Shown here one piece after another: positions 18,301-25,654 of a stretch of DNA of 58,606 bases. The DNA comes from Bacteroidaceae bacterium (lineage in GTDB: Bacteria > Bacteroidota > Bacteroidia > Bacteroidales > Bacteroidaceae), in NCBI GenBank assembly GCA_017619585.1, contig JAFZSA010000015.1:1-58606 (forward strand), read 5' to 3'. Under the pieces are notes generated by a model. The model saw nothing but the letters and a program-made list of their open reading frames with translations. It did no database searches and was not told the origin of the DNA. Made by a program: the position numbers and the translations under genes. The stretch's first letter is position 1. Each line of letters opens with the position of its first letter.

Positions 18301-18699
18301 CTTGCCTGGATACCAGGTACACGTAATGCCGTTGAGCAGGAATGTAACCATCAGATTATCTGGCTTCTTATCTGTAGCCTTGATGACAGAACCTATCTTA
18401 TAGCGCAGCGTTACATCGGCCGTACGAATATAAAGATAACCGTCAGCCTCCTCGGTAGTATAGGATGGTACAGGTAACCTACGATTTACTATGGCAAACG
18501 TGGCCCTATCCTCGAACTGCCTGGTACTGCTGTATTCAATACGAATCATCTTGCTGGTAAGGACCGTGAAACGGGCATTACCACTCTCGACCACAGCTGC
18601 AGGGTCAGCAACGGGATTCAATTGGTCCTGAGCATAGATATGGCTACTCACAATCAAAAGCAGCCATAACAGGAAATGTCTAAAATACTTAAACTTCAT
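15352..18699 (-). CDS. Large exported GH31 glycosidase with starch-binding-like C-terminus
   Basis: The 1115-residue product has a signal peptide (residues 1-23, ends SSHIYAQ), an N-terminal beta domain, and a GH31 barrel with nucleophile Asp376 in DFWWLDWQQE and the acid/base region CFSGDTWAAW. A DUF5110-like beta domain follows (about 640-760). The last about 350 residues hold a region resembling the SusE/SusF-type carbohydrate-binding domains (WYESWICGG, KRFKINGQYGWSP, YRITVNIFKETISGEYLG) and a short beta domain. The DFWWLDWQQ version of the motif is seen in GH31 groups that include alpha-xylosidases and 4-alpha-glucosyltransferases, so substrate is open. First of the two adjacent GH31 genes; no SusC/SusD pair is nearby. 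Confidence 0.9.
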   Translation of the reverse strand: MKFKYFRHFLLWLLLIVSSHIYAQDQLNPVADPAAVVESGNARFTVLTSKMIRIEYSSTRQFEDRATFAIVNRRLPVPSYTTEEADGYLYIRTADVTLRYKIGSVIKATDKKPDNLMVTFLLNGITCTWYPGKDDALNLLGTNRTLDTAWGDNARGKLEKGLLSRAGWSIIDESPSAIRGDGSTTLPMAPNADGYMWWEKASDSQAIDWYFLGYGHQYKECIHDFTRVGGRVPLPPKYIFGYWYSRYWAYTQSDFQGIIRDVENNDIPMDVIIMDMDWHKSGWTGWSWNTSRIPNPTSLITYMHNHGLRTALNLHPSDGISNSEDKYKNLRSAMGLPSSYTSTIPWTIQDYSFARPFFDNIIRPLEKQGVDFWWLDWQQEKTVGEHASAKGYTLTDGADKLGETFWCNHTFFEDMQKNRPELRPVIYHRWGGLGSHRYPICFSGDTWAAWSTLGYEIFFTSNASNVCYAYWGHDLGGHQGGDNDPELLLRWLQFGAFTPIFRTHATNDSKLERKIWKYSNFTQLREAVRMRYQMFPYLYTAARETYDTGIGMNRPLYYEWPEENNAYVYEDEYMFGNDMLVAPIYTPSKNGVSTRNIWLPAGKWWDVTENRLRAGGSVFRANYTLDQFPVFYRPGSVIPFYPVQRSVVTNPAEIILKVVPGADGTGTFYEDGGDNQDYISGGCARTTFSYSNLSASSKRFTISPREGSFQNMPTTRTWIVQFLGMQEAPQGISVSNDVMFQDSYDADAKVLTVTIQTSSLDKEITVQLDGVEADNGPEAVAPQVISEESSYSSDLSSDRTPARAAYVTRLYARGSAIPGGVQELTSFNSRSCFKYHGKLLPGTFVITPSKTGGTRFYKPAQFNSNVVNDGISYTSTTDSVAAAWTVLFEADNYRFTVTPTSSSAGTLQGELFTWWYESWICGGCVEDNQTPGAGNWQISSGKAMEQSSLDPYEWTWTGELKNYTSNDEPKRFKINGQYGWSPKVLHPFKQDESILTSKQIWYNGSSDYKWAISKDGFYRITVNIFKETISGEYLGDDLDGVGSIEPEAKVQLSVRDHTIQVSSSLVMAVFLFGTEGQHITSESGNQVTLQAPHAGTYILHATNGKENFTRKITIQ

Positions 18700-18743
18700 A
18701 TTGGTTAATTTGATATATAATGCGTGGAATATACAGAAAGGCG

Positions 18744-18977
18744 TTATTTAAGAAGCTTGTTCCAGATCAGCAAGAAAAGCATAGCTCCAATAACAGCTAC
18801 TATCAACTCACCCATCCAACTATAAGCCTGCAAGCCAAACAGACTGAACACCCAGCCACCTAAGGCTCCGCCTATAATACCTAAAACCAAGTTTACGATA
18901 CAGCCTTTACCCTGGCCGTCAAACAACTTGCTGGCAACAAAACCTGCAAGAATTCCTGTGATTAATCCTACTATCAT
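18744..18977 (-). CDS. GlsB/YeaQ/YmgE family small membrane protein
   Basis: The 77-residue product has three membrane segments (residues 1-18, 27-48, 54-73) and the family's Gly-rich first helix (MIVGLITGILAGFVASKL). Family members are often annotated as transglycosylase-associated or stress-induced, but their biochemical role is unclear. Its promoter (19014-19045, minus) is strong. The GH31 genes follow in the same direction after 44 bases, so read-through into them is possible. Confidence 0.85.
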   Translation of the reverse strand: MIVGLITGILAGFVASKLFDGQGKGCIVNLVLGIIGGALGGWVFSLFGLQAYSWMGELIVAVIGAMLFLLIWNKLLK

Positions 18978-19013
18978 AGCTTCTGTTTACACATTATTAT
19001 ACACTTGAGCGAG

Positions 19014-19045
19014 CAAATTTACAAAAAAGATACAGAAGTCACAAA
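19014..19045 (-). promoter_or_regulatory. Promoter of the YeaQ-like gene
   Basis: Minus strand TTTG (19045-19042), 20-base spacer, TAAATTTG (19021-19014). It lies 37 bases before the ATG. Confidence 0.75.
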
Positions 19046-19074
19046 ACAACAGGGACATTTACCTGTTTTTTTTA

Positions 19075-19082
19075 TATCTTTG
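19075..19082 (+). promoter_or_regulatory. -7 element for the DUF4250 gene
   Basis: TATCTTTG, 34 bases before the ATG at 19116. It places transcription start near 19089 and so rules out an in-frame start at 19005. Confidence 0.65.
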
Positions 19083-19115
19083 CACCAATTTTCAACAAAC
19101 GATTCTAAAATAGAG

Positions 19116-19298
19116 ATGGATAATCTACCACAAGACCCGTTTATTCTGGTCTCAAGCATTAATATGCTTCTGCGAGATAACGAATTCGACTCGCTGGAAG
19201 CATTATGCGATAATTTCAGCAAAGATATTAACCAAATAAAGGATTACCTGGGTCAATATGGATTTGAATATATGGAAGGACAAAAGCAATTCCGTTAA
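19116..19298 (+). CDS. DUF4250 family small protein
   Basis: The 60-residue product MDNLPQDPFILVSSINMLLR... matches the DUF4250 family in length and sequence pattern. It is a compact helical protein; the segment DSLEALCDNFSKDINQIKDYL resembles a helix-turn-helix, so DNA binding is possible but unproven. A longer frame starting at 19005 is rejected because its first part contains the promoter element. No partner gene is adjacent in the same direction. Confidence 0.8.
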   Translation: MDNLPQDPFILVSSINMLLRDNEFDSLEALCDNFSKDINQIKDYLGQYGFEYMEGQKQFR

Positions 19299-19385
19299 CC
19301 ATATATTCCATATATATCAAATATCCTAGCTATTTCATTACTATAAGGTCTAATTTCAATCCTAAGGCCCTATAAGAACTTTCGA

Positions 19386-19814
19386 TTATCTCAACCCTCT
19401 GGCCTTAAATATTCTGTCTTTGGCCTGATTTATCTGTTGGAAAGCCTTCTCAGCTGCCTGACGGGCAGCCTCACCTTGGGAAGCCAAACGATCAGGGTGA
19501 TATTTCAGCGCCATACGTCTGTATGCCTGACGAACCTCATCATCTGTAGCAGCCTCCGTTATTCCTAAAGTTCTGTAAGCTTCATCTAATTGTGGGTCGA
19601 TGTATGTATAGGGACCAGTAGAACCCTGACCACTACCCCATTGTTGTTGGTTTGCATTAGAATAATTGGTATAAATACGGAATTTAATGGTTGGAGGAGA
19701 AATCATACTGTCTATTAAGCTTCCTAACAGGAAACCCCAAAAGGCTCCCCTACCTCCTGCTAACCTGAAACCAATGAACAAGAATACCCACTTGAACTTT
19801 AGAAAGAACCTCAT
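19386..19814 (-). CDS. Membrane-anchored J-domain protein
   Basis: The 142-residue product has one or two N-terminal hydrophobic segments (residues 1-35, with a Gly-rich GGRGAFWGFLLGSLID stretch), a linker, and a C-terminal J domain of about 65 residues with the invariant HPD (YHPDRLAS) that stimulates DnaK-type ATPases. The layout resembles DjlA-type membrane co-chaperones without the TerB domain. A longer frame begins with TTG at 19832 but that codon lies within the TACTTTTG promoter element (19837-19830), so the ATG at 19814 is chosen. It lies divergent from parA across an AT-rich gap. Confidence 0.85.
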   Translation of the reverse strand: MRFFLKFKWVFLFIGFRLAGGRGAFWGFLLGSLIDSMISPPTIKFRIYTNYSNANQQQWGSGQGSTGPYTYIDPQLDEAYRTLGITEAATDDEVRQAYRRMALKYHPDRLASQGEAARQAAEKAFQQINQAKDRIFKARGLR

Positions 19815-19837
19815 ATAATAAATTTTGCGCAAAAGTA

Positions 19838-20203
19838 CGCAATCTTTTCCATTCCACCAAAGTTTATCCCAACGTTTAAACTTAGTTTAATACTTACAAG
19901 TACTTCATTAACATCAAATAAACAATTCCGAAACCCCTTATAAGATATTTCATATATACAGAATATATCTTATATTATACATATATTGTATATATTGTAT
20001 ATGTTATATATACTACATATATTGCATATCTTTATATATTATATATTTATCTATTTATATATTCTATCTATTTCTATATACAGACTATTTAGATATATAG
20101 TCTATTTACATATTTTCTATATTTAAGTATACGGAATATGTGTATAGATATATATTCAGAATATGTTATATAGCAGAATATACAAAATATTTGAAAAATA
20201 TCA
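19838..20203. other. Very AT-rich tract beside parA
   Basis: From about 19930 to 20175 the sequence is almost all A and T, with dense TATATA, ATATTGTATAT and TATATTC words that can form overlapping short inverted repeats. No gene is seen. The position directly upstream of parA fits a partition (centromere-like) site or DNA-unwinding region of the replicon; that is inference. Confidence 0.5.
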
Positions 20204-20233
20204 TTGCCATCTGGAAACAAATTTGTAAATTTG
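20204..20233 (+). promoter_or_regulatory. Candidate parA promoter
   Basis: TTG at 20204-20206, 19-base spacer, TAAATTTG at 20226-20233; the parA ATG is 24 bases further. Confidence 0.55.
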
Positions 20234-20256
20234 CAGAAAATAAATCATTATAGACT

Positions 20257-21099
20257 ATGGCTAAAGTAATTTCTATCATCAATGACAAGGGTGGGGTAGC
20301 AAAGACAACTACAACCATTAACCTTGGAACGGCCCTTTGGCTGCTTGGAAAGCGTGTTCTGCTAGTAGACACAGATAAACAGTGTAACATGACTATAACC
20401 ATTGACAGATCCAGCTACAAAGTAGGGGTATCAACGCTATATGACTGGCTGAAGGACGACACAATAGCTCCACCTGTTTATGAGCGTTATAGCGGCATGG
20501 ATTACATTCCCAGTAGTATCCGTATTGACGAGCTGAATACATGGCTGGCAGACAAGGTATATCGCGAGAATTACCTTACCATTCGTCTGAATGCACTGAA
20601 GGACATGTATGATTACATTCTTATTGACTGTGCACCAGGATGTAACAGCATCCTTAACAAGAATGCTATAGCCGCCTCTGACGGCGTTATAGTGCCTGTA
20701 AGAACAGATTTATACTCTGTACAGGGAAAAGACGCTGTACGTACCATTGTGGAAGAAATAAACAAAATGATGGGGAAGAAGATTGAACTGATGGGCTATC
20801 TGCTTACACAGTTCGAGAAGACCAAGATGGGAAAGGAAGTACAGGAATTCTTCCGTTCACAACCCAACACACCAGTATTCCCTGTTCCTATCCGCAAGTG
20901 TGCCAAATGTAATGAAGCACCAAAGGAACAGATGAGCCTGTTTGAATACGCACCAAGCAGTACTGCTGCAGATGATTACATGCGCCTGGCTGAGCAGATA
21001 ATAGGAAAGGGTACTCGTAACAAGAAGTGGACACCTGCTGCATGGTACAAGAAAGCAAGCGAAGCATATTTATCATTCATAAATGAACAAGAACAATAA
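20257..21099 (+). CDS. parA: ParA-type partition ATPase
   Basis: The 280-residue product has the deviant Walker A box KGGVAKTT (residues 11-18) with the signature Lys near its start, and the A' motif DYILIDCAPG. It belongs to the ParA/Soj group of ATPases that move replicon copies apart by forming gradients on the nucleoid. It lacks the N-terminal helix-turn-helix of P1-type ParA, so it is more like type Ib or chromosomal Soj. Eighteen bases downstream lies a small basic gene, likely its partner, and then the iterons and RepB initiator. This order is characteristic of low-copy plasmids and secondary chromosomes. Confidence 0.92.
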   Translation: MAKVISIINDKGGVAKTTTTINLGTALWLLGKRVLLVDTDKQCNMTITIDRSSYKVGVSTLYDWLKDDTIAPPVYERYSGMDYIPSSIRIDELNTWLADKVYRENYLTIRLNALKDMYDYILIDCAPGCNSILNKNAIAASDGVIVPVRTDLYSVQGKDAVRTIVEEINKMMGKKIELMGYLLTQFEKTKMGKEVQEFFRSQPNTPVFPVPIRKCAKCNEAPKEQMSLFEYAPSSTAADDYMRLAEQIIGKGTRNKKWTPAAWYKKASEAYLSFINEQEQ

Positions 21100-21116
21100 T
21101 AGGGGAGGGTAGAACT

Positions 21117-21506
21117 ATGCCAAAGATCAAACAACTAACACCCATCAGCGCACTTGCTGACGGCATGAAAGCACAAACGGAGGAACTTTACGACAAGACT
21201 CCAACTAGTACTCCACCGGCTCCAGTTGCGGAGAATGTAACATCTGAAGTACCTGTACTCACGTACAAGAAACCTGGACGTAAAAAAGACAACAGTATCA
21301 TCCCACGCCAGAACGGAAAGCTTATATTCTTTGAGGAACGTCATAACAGAGCTGTAGAAGAAATACATTGGCAATGCAAGGTAGACCGCCAGGATGTTGT
21401 ACGTACAGCCCTTAACGAATTCCTGAAGCGATATATGGCAGGCGAGGTTATCTCACCAGAAGGAGCTGAACTTATCAGACAATATGTACGCGACACGCAT
21501 TTATAG
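21117..21506 (+). CDS. Small basic putative ParA partner (ribbon-helix-helix-like)
   Basis: The 129-residue product has a disordered, Pro/Thr-rich N-terminal half and a basic Lys-Arg patch (KKPGRKKDNS, about residues 51-60). The C-terminal about 70 residues have the pattern of a ribbon-helix-helix or short helix-turn-helix (KLIFFEERHNRAVEE; DRQDVVRTALNEFLKRY). It overlaps nothing and follows parA by 17 bases, so it is in the same operon. Partners of type Ib ParA proteins are small DNA-binding proteins of this kind that bind the centromere. I do not recognise a named family with certainty. Confidence 0.75.
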   Translation: MPKIKQLTPISALADGMKAQTEELYDKTPTSTPPAPVAENVTSEVPVLTYKKPGRKKDNSIIPRQNGKLIFFEERHNRAVEEIHWQCKVDRQDVVRTALNEFLKRYMAGEVISPEGAELIRQYVRDTHL

Positions 21507-21515
21507 CCCCTATAA

Positions 21516-21628
21516 GGTTACTTTCTCCTCAATTAAACAGGGGAAAGTAACCTTCTCCTCAACAAAAGACGGGGTTTCTTGCAATCTAAGGTAACCTTCT
21601 CCTCAATTTAAGGTTACGTTCTCCACAA
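21516..21628 (+). repeat. Iteron cluster 1 (four direct copies)
   Basis: Copies start at 21516, 21546, 21590 and 21612, all in the same orientation (GGT[T/A]AC[T/C/G]TTCTCC[T/A]CAA). The last two are 22 bases apart, about two helical turns. Confidence 0.85.
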
Positions 21629-21795
21629 GAAACCAATACAAAACGTTGTTTTTCAACAACATACAATTACCTAATATAGTTAATATCATTAATATCCTTA
21701 ACAAATAATCATTGTTTTTTATATAACAATGTTAGGGATATTAATATATAGGTTTAGCTTAACTTATTGAAACCCAGTGTTTTCCTAAACGCGAA

Positions 21796-21900
21796 TTGCG
21801 GAGAAGGTAATCTTTTCCTGAGAAAAAACCAACCTTAAATTGCGAAAATCAGAACCTTTTTCTGCGAAGAAAGTAACTTTTTATTGAGGAGAAAGTAACC
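21796..21900 (-). repeat. Iteron cluster 2 (three inverted copies)
   Basis: Copies at 21796-21812, 21862-21878 and 21884-21900 (the last a perfect TTGAGGAGAAAGTAACC), opposite orientation to cluster 1. The last two again start 22 bases apart. Confidence 0.8.
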
Positions 21901-22118
21901 TTTTGCCTTTTTTTTGTACTTTCAGGGCCTTTTATTTAAAGAGTTGCTTTAAGACACAATAATAAAAGATATCCTTATTTATCTTGATTATTTATGAGAT
22001 TTTGTATTCTTATAGCATTGTTTTACAATTATTTGTGCTATTTTTACTATTGTAATACATTAAAGAATAACTATCAGCACACTATATTGTATATTTTGAG
22101 GATTTGGTTACTTGTGAG

Positions 22119-22168
22119 TTGAGGAGAAGGTAACCTTGGTGTTGCAAAGAATGTTACTTTCTCCTCAA
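22119..22168. repeat. Head-to-head iteron pair
   Basis: TTGAGGAGAAGGTAACC (22119-22135) faces TGTTACTTTCTCCTCAA (22152-22168) across 16 bases, a 50-base inverted repeat. In iteron plasmids such inverted sites are often the operator for the initiator dimer. Confidence 0.8.
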
Positions 22169-22441
22169 TTTGCCATCTTTGAGTGGGGGAGAGTAGGCAA
22201 TATATGTTTTGCGGGTATTAATGCTTTTTATTGTTACCATTAATTGTAACAATTGCTAGAATTAATTCCTGCAATTTTTTCTATTAATCCATTATCCTTG
22301 CATGACCTATAGGTGGAGAATTGTTTCTGCTTAGTTATAAAGTTTTTTTCCCTAGTTGGAGAAATAATTTTCCCAGGTTGGGAATTAAATAGGGAGCCTG
22401 AAGATGAATCATAAGAACTAATCTGGAGTATTTCTCTCTCA

Positions 22442-22571
22442 TGCAGAGAAAAAGGTAACCTCTATTTGAGAATGAAGTAATCATTTGTTGAGAACCTGGT
22501 TTTCTCTTATTGAGAGGCAGGTTATTTGTTTTTGAGGAGAAGGTTTCTGCCTTTTGAGGATGAAGTTATCC
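22442..22571 (-). repeat. Degenerate iterons next to the repB promoter
   Basis: Weaker copies at about 22442-22460, 22466-22482, 22532-22548 and 22554-22571, all in the TTGAGGA...GTTAACC-like orientation. They approach the promoter at 22612. Confidence 0.6.
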
Positions 22572-22611
22572 TTTTTTTTGTGTTTTTTATTGTATTTATT
22601 TACTATATCTT

Positions 22612-22641
22612 TTTGGCATTCGAAAAAAAGTAATATCTTTG
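22612..22641 (+). promoter_or_regulatory. Promoter of the initiator gene
   Basis: TTTG at 22612-22615, 18-base spacer, TATCTTTG at 22634-22641. The predicted transcription start falls inside the 27-base repeat at 22641-22667, which suggests this repeat is an operator or leader element. Confidence 0.7.
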
Positions 22642-22667
22642 CGCGTACATTATATAATATATATAGG
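22641..22667. repeat. Direct repeat flanking repB, left copy
   Basis: GCGCGTACATTATAT followed by AATATATATAGG. A nearly identical 29-base copy lies after the gene at 23877-23905. The AT part is itself a palindrome (TATATAATATATA). Confidence 0.85.
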
Positions 22668-22669
22668 CA

Positions 22670-23860
22670 ATGGCTACAAAGAAAACTAACGGCAAGTTAC
22701 AGATGGTAAGTCCGAAGAATGAGCTAATTCAGCAGTTGGAAAACTCGGACTATATCAAGAATCCACTTGTATACTCACAAATAAGAGGTGATTTCTCTCT
22801 TATTCAGACCAATGTTCTTGTGGCTATTGCGGCAACTATGCAAACCAGAATCAACGAACGTTTCGTTGGAGGAAAGATGGGCCCCCTGTTTTCTGAGGAA
22901 GAATTGTCTAAGGGAAAGATCACTTTCGAGGTTCCTTTACAGTCTTTGGGAGTTAAGACAAAGGAATATGCAGCTGTTCATGAAGCATGCAAAGCGCTCA
23001 CAAAGTTGGATACTACCATTAATTATACAGATGTTGATGGCCAGAAACGAACCAAGACCAGTGTCATTTTTACTGACGTGGACGTTCCCACATATACTAC
23101 TACCACAGGTCAGGAACGTAGAAGCGGTATCATAAAGATAGACATGAATGCCTCTGTTGCCGACCTTGTTTTCAACAAAAGTGGTCAGTACGTCGAGCAT
23201 TTGGGGGGTATTGTTAAGTTGTGTCGTAGTCCAAGAACCCCCCGTTTGTATATTTATCTGAGTGCCTGGAAGAAGATGCGAATGTGTACACTTGGCTACG
23301 AAGCCCTGAAAGAATTCCTTGGAGTTCTGGTGTACAGTAAAGACAGAACCAAGGTTTTGCAGGACAAAAGTTCTACATGGGCTGTCTTCCACAGAGATGT
23401 TCTGAAGCCTGCTCAGCGCGAGATGGAGAAGTTGGCCAAGAGGGGAGAGATAGAATTCACCTTCGAATACGAGCCTGTTTATCACAACGGAAAGAAGCGT
23501 GGTAATCCGGACAGCGTCAGGTTCCTGCTTAATCCTGCCATCCCTGATGCTAATGTTGAGAAAGAAGAAAAAGCACCTAATTCAGAGGTTAACCATCTGA
23601 CAGAGGAACAGCAGACCAAGTGGTTCCAGTTTATGCAGTTGGTTCAGGAAAGGGTAGGGGAGCCGTTCTTCAGCACCTACTTTATCTACTGCAGGGTGGG
23701 TAGTATTTCAGACAAGAACATTACAATTATTACGCCCAATCAGTTTGTTAGTGAACAGATTGAACATAGTGGAGCAGATTTCTTCCTTACCTTAAAGGAA
23801 GTGTTTGGGCCGTCTATAACATTGTCATACAAAGTAGAGAATCCTTCTTTCAGACAATAA
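22670..23860 (+). CDS. repB: RepB-family (Rep_3) replication initiator
   Basis: The 396-residue product matches initiator proteins of iteron plasmids: two winged-helix domains, the first around residues 25-150 (YIKNPLVYSQIRGDFSLIQT, FEVPLQSLGVKTKEYAAVHE) and the second about 170-300 (RTPRLYIYLSAWKKM, FLGVLVYSKDRTKVLQ). The C-terminal about 90 residues are an extension. It would bind the iterons upstream and open the origin. The gene has its own promoter with a flanking repeat that probably mediates autoregulation. The same family is annotated on second chromosomes of some Prevotella. Assignment is good; the identity of the replicon is inferred. Confidence 0.88.
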   Translation: MATKKTNGKLQMVSPKNELIQQLENSDYIKNPLVYSQIRGDFSLIQTNVLVAIAATMQTRINERFVGGKMGPLFSEEELSKGKITFEVPLQSLGVKTKEYAAVHEACKALTKLDTTINYTDVDGQKRTKTSVIFTDVDVPTYTTTTGQERRSGIIKIDMNASVADLVFNKSGQYVEHLGGIVKLCRSPRTPRLYIYLSAWKKMRMCTLGYEALKEFLGVLVYSKDRTKVLQDKSSTWAVFHRDVLKPAQREMEKLAKRGEIEFTFEYEPVYHNGKKRGNPDSVRFLLNPAIPDANVEKEEKAPNSEVNHLTEEQQTKWFQFMQLVQERVGEPFFSTYFIYCRVGSISDKNITIITPNQFVSEQIEHSGADFFLTLKEVFGPSITLSYKVENPSFRQ

Positions 23861-23876
23861 ATGTTGCGTTTTCTGC

Positions 23877-23905
23877 GCGCGTACATTATATATTATATAT
23901 ATAGG
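23877..23905. repeat. Direct repeat flanking repB, right copy
   Basis: GCGCGTACATTATAT followed by ATTATATATATAGG. It matches the left copy at 22641 apart from a 2-base difference in the AT tract. No TATCTTTG box precedes it, so this copy is not obviously a promoter. Confidence 0.85.
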
Positions 23906-23952
23906 GAAATCGTATAAAGCATATATTTCATATATATAAATACACCGATATT

Positions 23953-25629
23953 ATGAAAAAATACATCTTGTTTACCTTTTTCTGTTTGTGTATCGTGCCT
24001 CCTGTTCTGGCCATAGACTATCAGAATTGGATGCGTCCTTTAGATGATAATCTGTTCTTGAGCAGACTTTCCATACCAGGTGCACATGATGCGGCAACCA
24101 GTAGTTGTAGCAGTAGCGGCATGACCGGAAGTGCACATACCCAGACCTATACCATTGCCCAACAGTTGGAGCGAGGCGTCAGATTTTTCGATCTTCGTCC
24201 TGCGTGGAATGGAAGTGATATGGTTATTTATCACGGAATTGTTTCTACAGGAGTCAAGTTCAATGATGCGTTGAATACGCTTTGTAACTTCCTGAATTCT
24301 CATCCCAAGGAGTTCCTTTTTGTTGTTATGAGGCATGAGGACGATACAGAGGGAAGTAGTGAGAAAGCCCAATGGCCAACTCAGATGAAGAACTGTCTTA
24401 ACGCAAAGAGGCAATATATCATTGATTATTCTCCTACATTAACGGTAAGGGATATGCGTGGAAAGCTCTTGGTGATGAGCAGAAACACCTATGATGATGG
24501 TCCTATCGGAGGCTATCTGAACGGAGGCGGCGACAATGGTACGCTGAATAAAACCCTTGTAGGGCCATCAGGTGCCTATATGAATATGACCATTCAGGAT
24601 ATGTATGATGTAGCTGGAAGCGGACAGTTGAACCAGAAAGTTACAGCCATGAAGGATCTTTTGGACCGCTCTATGGGTGAGAAGGAATATCGCCTATACA
24701 TGAATCATACTTCAGGATATAGCAAGAAGGCTACAATTCCCTTTATAGGTACTTCTTATTCAACCTTCGAGGGTGTTCAGGAGTGTGCCCGCACTTGTAA
24801 TAAGGAAATGATTAACTATATGAAAGGGAAGACCGGACCTATGGGATTCATCTTGATGGACTTTGCCGGTGACAACAACTATCAGGGACAGGAACTCATA
24901 GACCTTATCATCAACAATAATTTCAGCACTTATGCCAACGAGCGTGATGCCGACAATCATGTTGTAAAAGGCAATAAGGTTTATATTCTGCCTTTGGGAA
25001 GGGACCGTGTATGGGAGGGCTTGTGTTATTTCAGAGAAGCACCTCAGAAAAACAGTTCATCAGTTGATGCCCTTACATCCCCTAATGCATTATGGAAGGC
25101 CATCACTTATAGTCCTAATTCTTCATGGGTAAATTTGGAGATGCCAATGGGTTCTCCCAGTTATCTTGCACCATACAGGACTACATGGGAAGGGGAGTAT
25201 AACACTTATTGGATCAGGCGTGAGTTTACACTCGACGAGGTGAACGAGGCAACAACCTATTATCTGGAAGCCTATCATGATGACCATTATGATATATATG
25301 TCAATGGTCGCCAGATTCATAAAGCAGATGACTGGACCGAGGCGAATGGTGCTCCTATAACCAAGAAAGTTACTAATGCAACTCTCAAGGTTGGCCAGAA
25401 TGTTATAGCCATTCACATACAACAGAATACTGGTGGCGCTTATTTCGACTGTGGATTGTATGGTATCTTTGACCCAGACAAGCAGGTCTCAATCTCTGAA
25501 ATACCAGAGGACAAAACAACCTTCCCTGCTGATGGGAAGGCTGTTGTATATGATTTGTCAGGTAAAAAAACTAATTCTCCCCAGAAAGGGCTTTACGTTA
25601 TAGACGGAAAAAAGACGGTTGTTCAGTAA
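23953..25629 (+). CDS. Exported PI-PLC X-domain phosphodiesterase-like protein
   Basis: The 558-residue product has a signal peptide (ending PPVLA, about residue 20) and a phosphatidylinositol-specific phospholipase C X domain (about 25-330). The two expected catalytic histidines are present: His45 in IPGAHDAAT and His95 in MVIYHG, with RFFDLRP between them. A beta-sandwich domain resembling glycosidase-type jelly rolls follows (about 385-510; YYLEAYHDDHYDIYVNGRQI). The end is the short secreted-protein tail (VVYDLSGKK...KGLYVIDGKK). Bacterial homologues cleave phosphatidylinositol or GPI anchors; the substrate here is unknown. It is the first gene right of the replicon module and has two terminators after it. 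Confidence 0.88.
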   Translation: MKKYILFTFFCLCIVPPVLAIDYQNWMRPLDDNLFLSRLSIPGAHDAATSSCSSSGMTGSAHTQTYTIAQQLERGVRFFDLRPAWNGSDMVIYHGIVSTGVKFNDALNTLCNFLNSHPKEFLFVVMRHEDDTEGSSEKAQWPTQMKNCLNAKRQYIIDYSPTLTVRDMRGKLLVMSRNTYDDGPIGGYLNGGGDNGTLNKTLVGPSGAYMNMTIQDMYDVAGSGQLNQKVTAMKDLLDRSMGEKEYRLYMNHTSGYSKKATIPFIGTSYSTFEGVQECARTCNKEMINYMKGKTGPMGFILMDFAGDNNYQGQELIDLIINNNFSTYANERDADNHVVKGNKVYILPLGRDRVWEGLCYFREAPQKNSSSVDALTSPNALWKAITYSPNSSWVNLEMPMGSPSYLAPYRTTWEGEYNTYWIRREFTLDEVNEATTYYLEAYHDDHYDIYVNGRQIHKADDWTEANGAPITKKVTNATLKVGQNVIAIHIQQNTGGAYFDCGLYGIFDPDKQVSISEIPEDKTTFPADGKAVVYDLSGKKTNSPQKGLYVIDGKKTVVQ

Positions 25630-25640
25630 CCGTCTTTTTT
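25608..25640 (+). terminator. Terminator 1 after the PI-PLC gene
   Basis: AAAAGACGGTT pairs with AACCGTCTTTT around GTTCAGT, then Ts; the left arm lies within the last codons of the gene. Confidence 0.85.
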
Positions 25641-25654
25641 CTTTTATTGTTCAA

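Larger units (their letters stand above)
21507..22611. other. Candidate replication origin with iterons and AT-rich segments
   Basis: This 1.1-kb gene-free region carries many copies of GGTTACTTTCTCCTCAA or its complement TTGAGGAGAAAGTAACC (see separate entries), AT-rich spacers (21661-21760 and 21901-22090) and, at its right end, the promoter of the initiator gene. No DnaA box close to TTATNCACA was spotted by eye. The arrangement of iterons next to an initiator of the Rep_3/RepB type is the standard plan of iteron-controlled origins. Confidence 0.8.

Noticed and set aside
19005..19115. Upstream start of the DUF4250 gene at 19005
   Set aside because: The promoter box at 19075-19082 lies in it, and the family begins at the ATG at 19116.
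21516..22571. CRISPR array made of the GGTTAC...CTCAA repeats
   Set aside because: The repeats are 17 bases, point in both directions and are irregularly spaced, without unique spacers of constant length; they fit iterons.
21507..22611. DnaA boxes in the origin region
   Set aside because: I looked for TTATNCACA-like words and found none close enough; absence by eye is not proof, so no feature is given.
19815..23952. Recently inserted plasmid with attachment sites
   Set aside because: No integrase, transposase or tRNA-associated direct repeat was found at the edges; the only flanking repeat surrounds repB itself.
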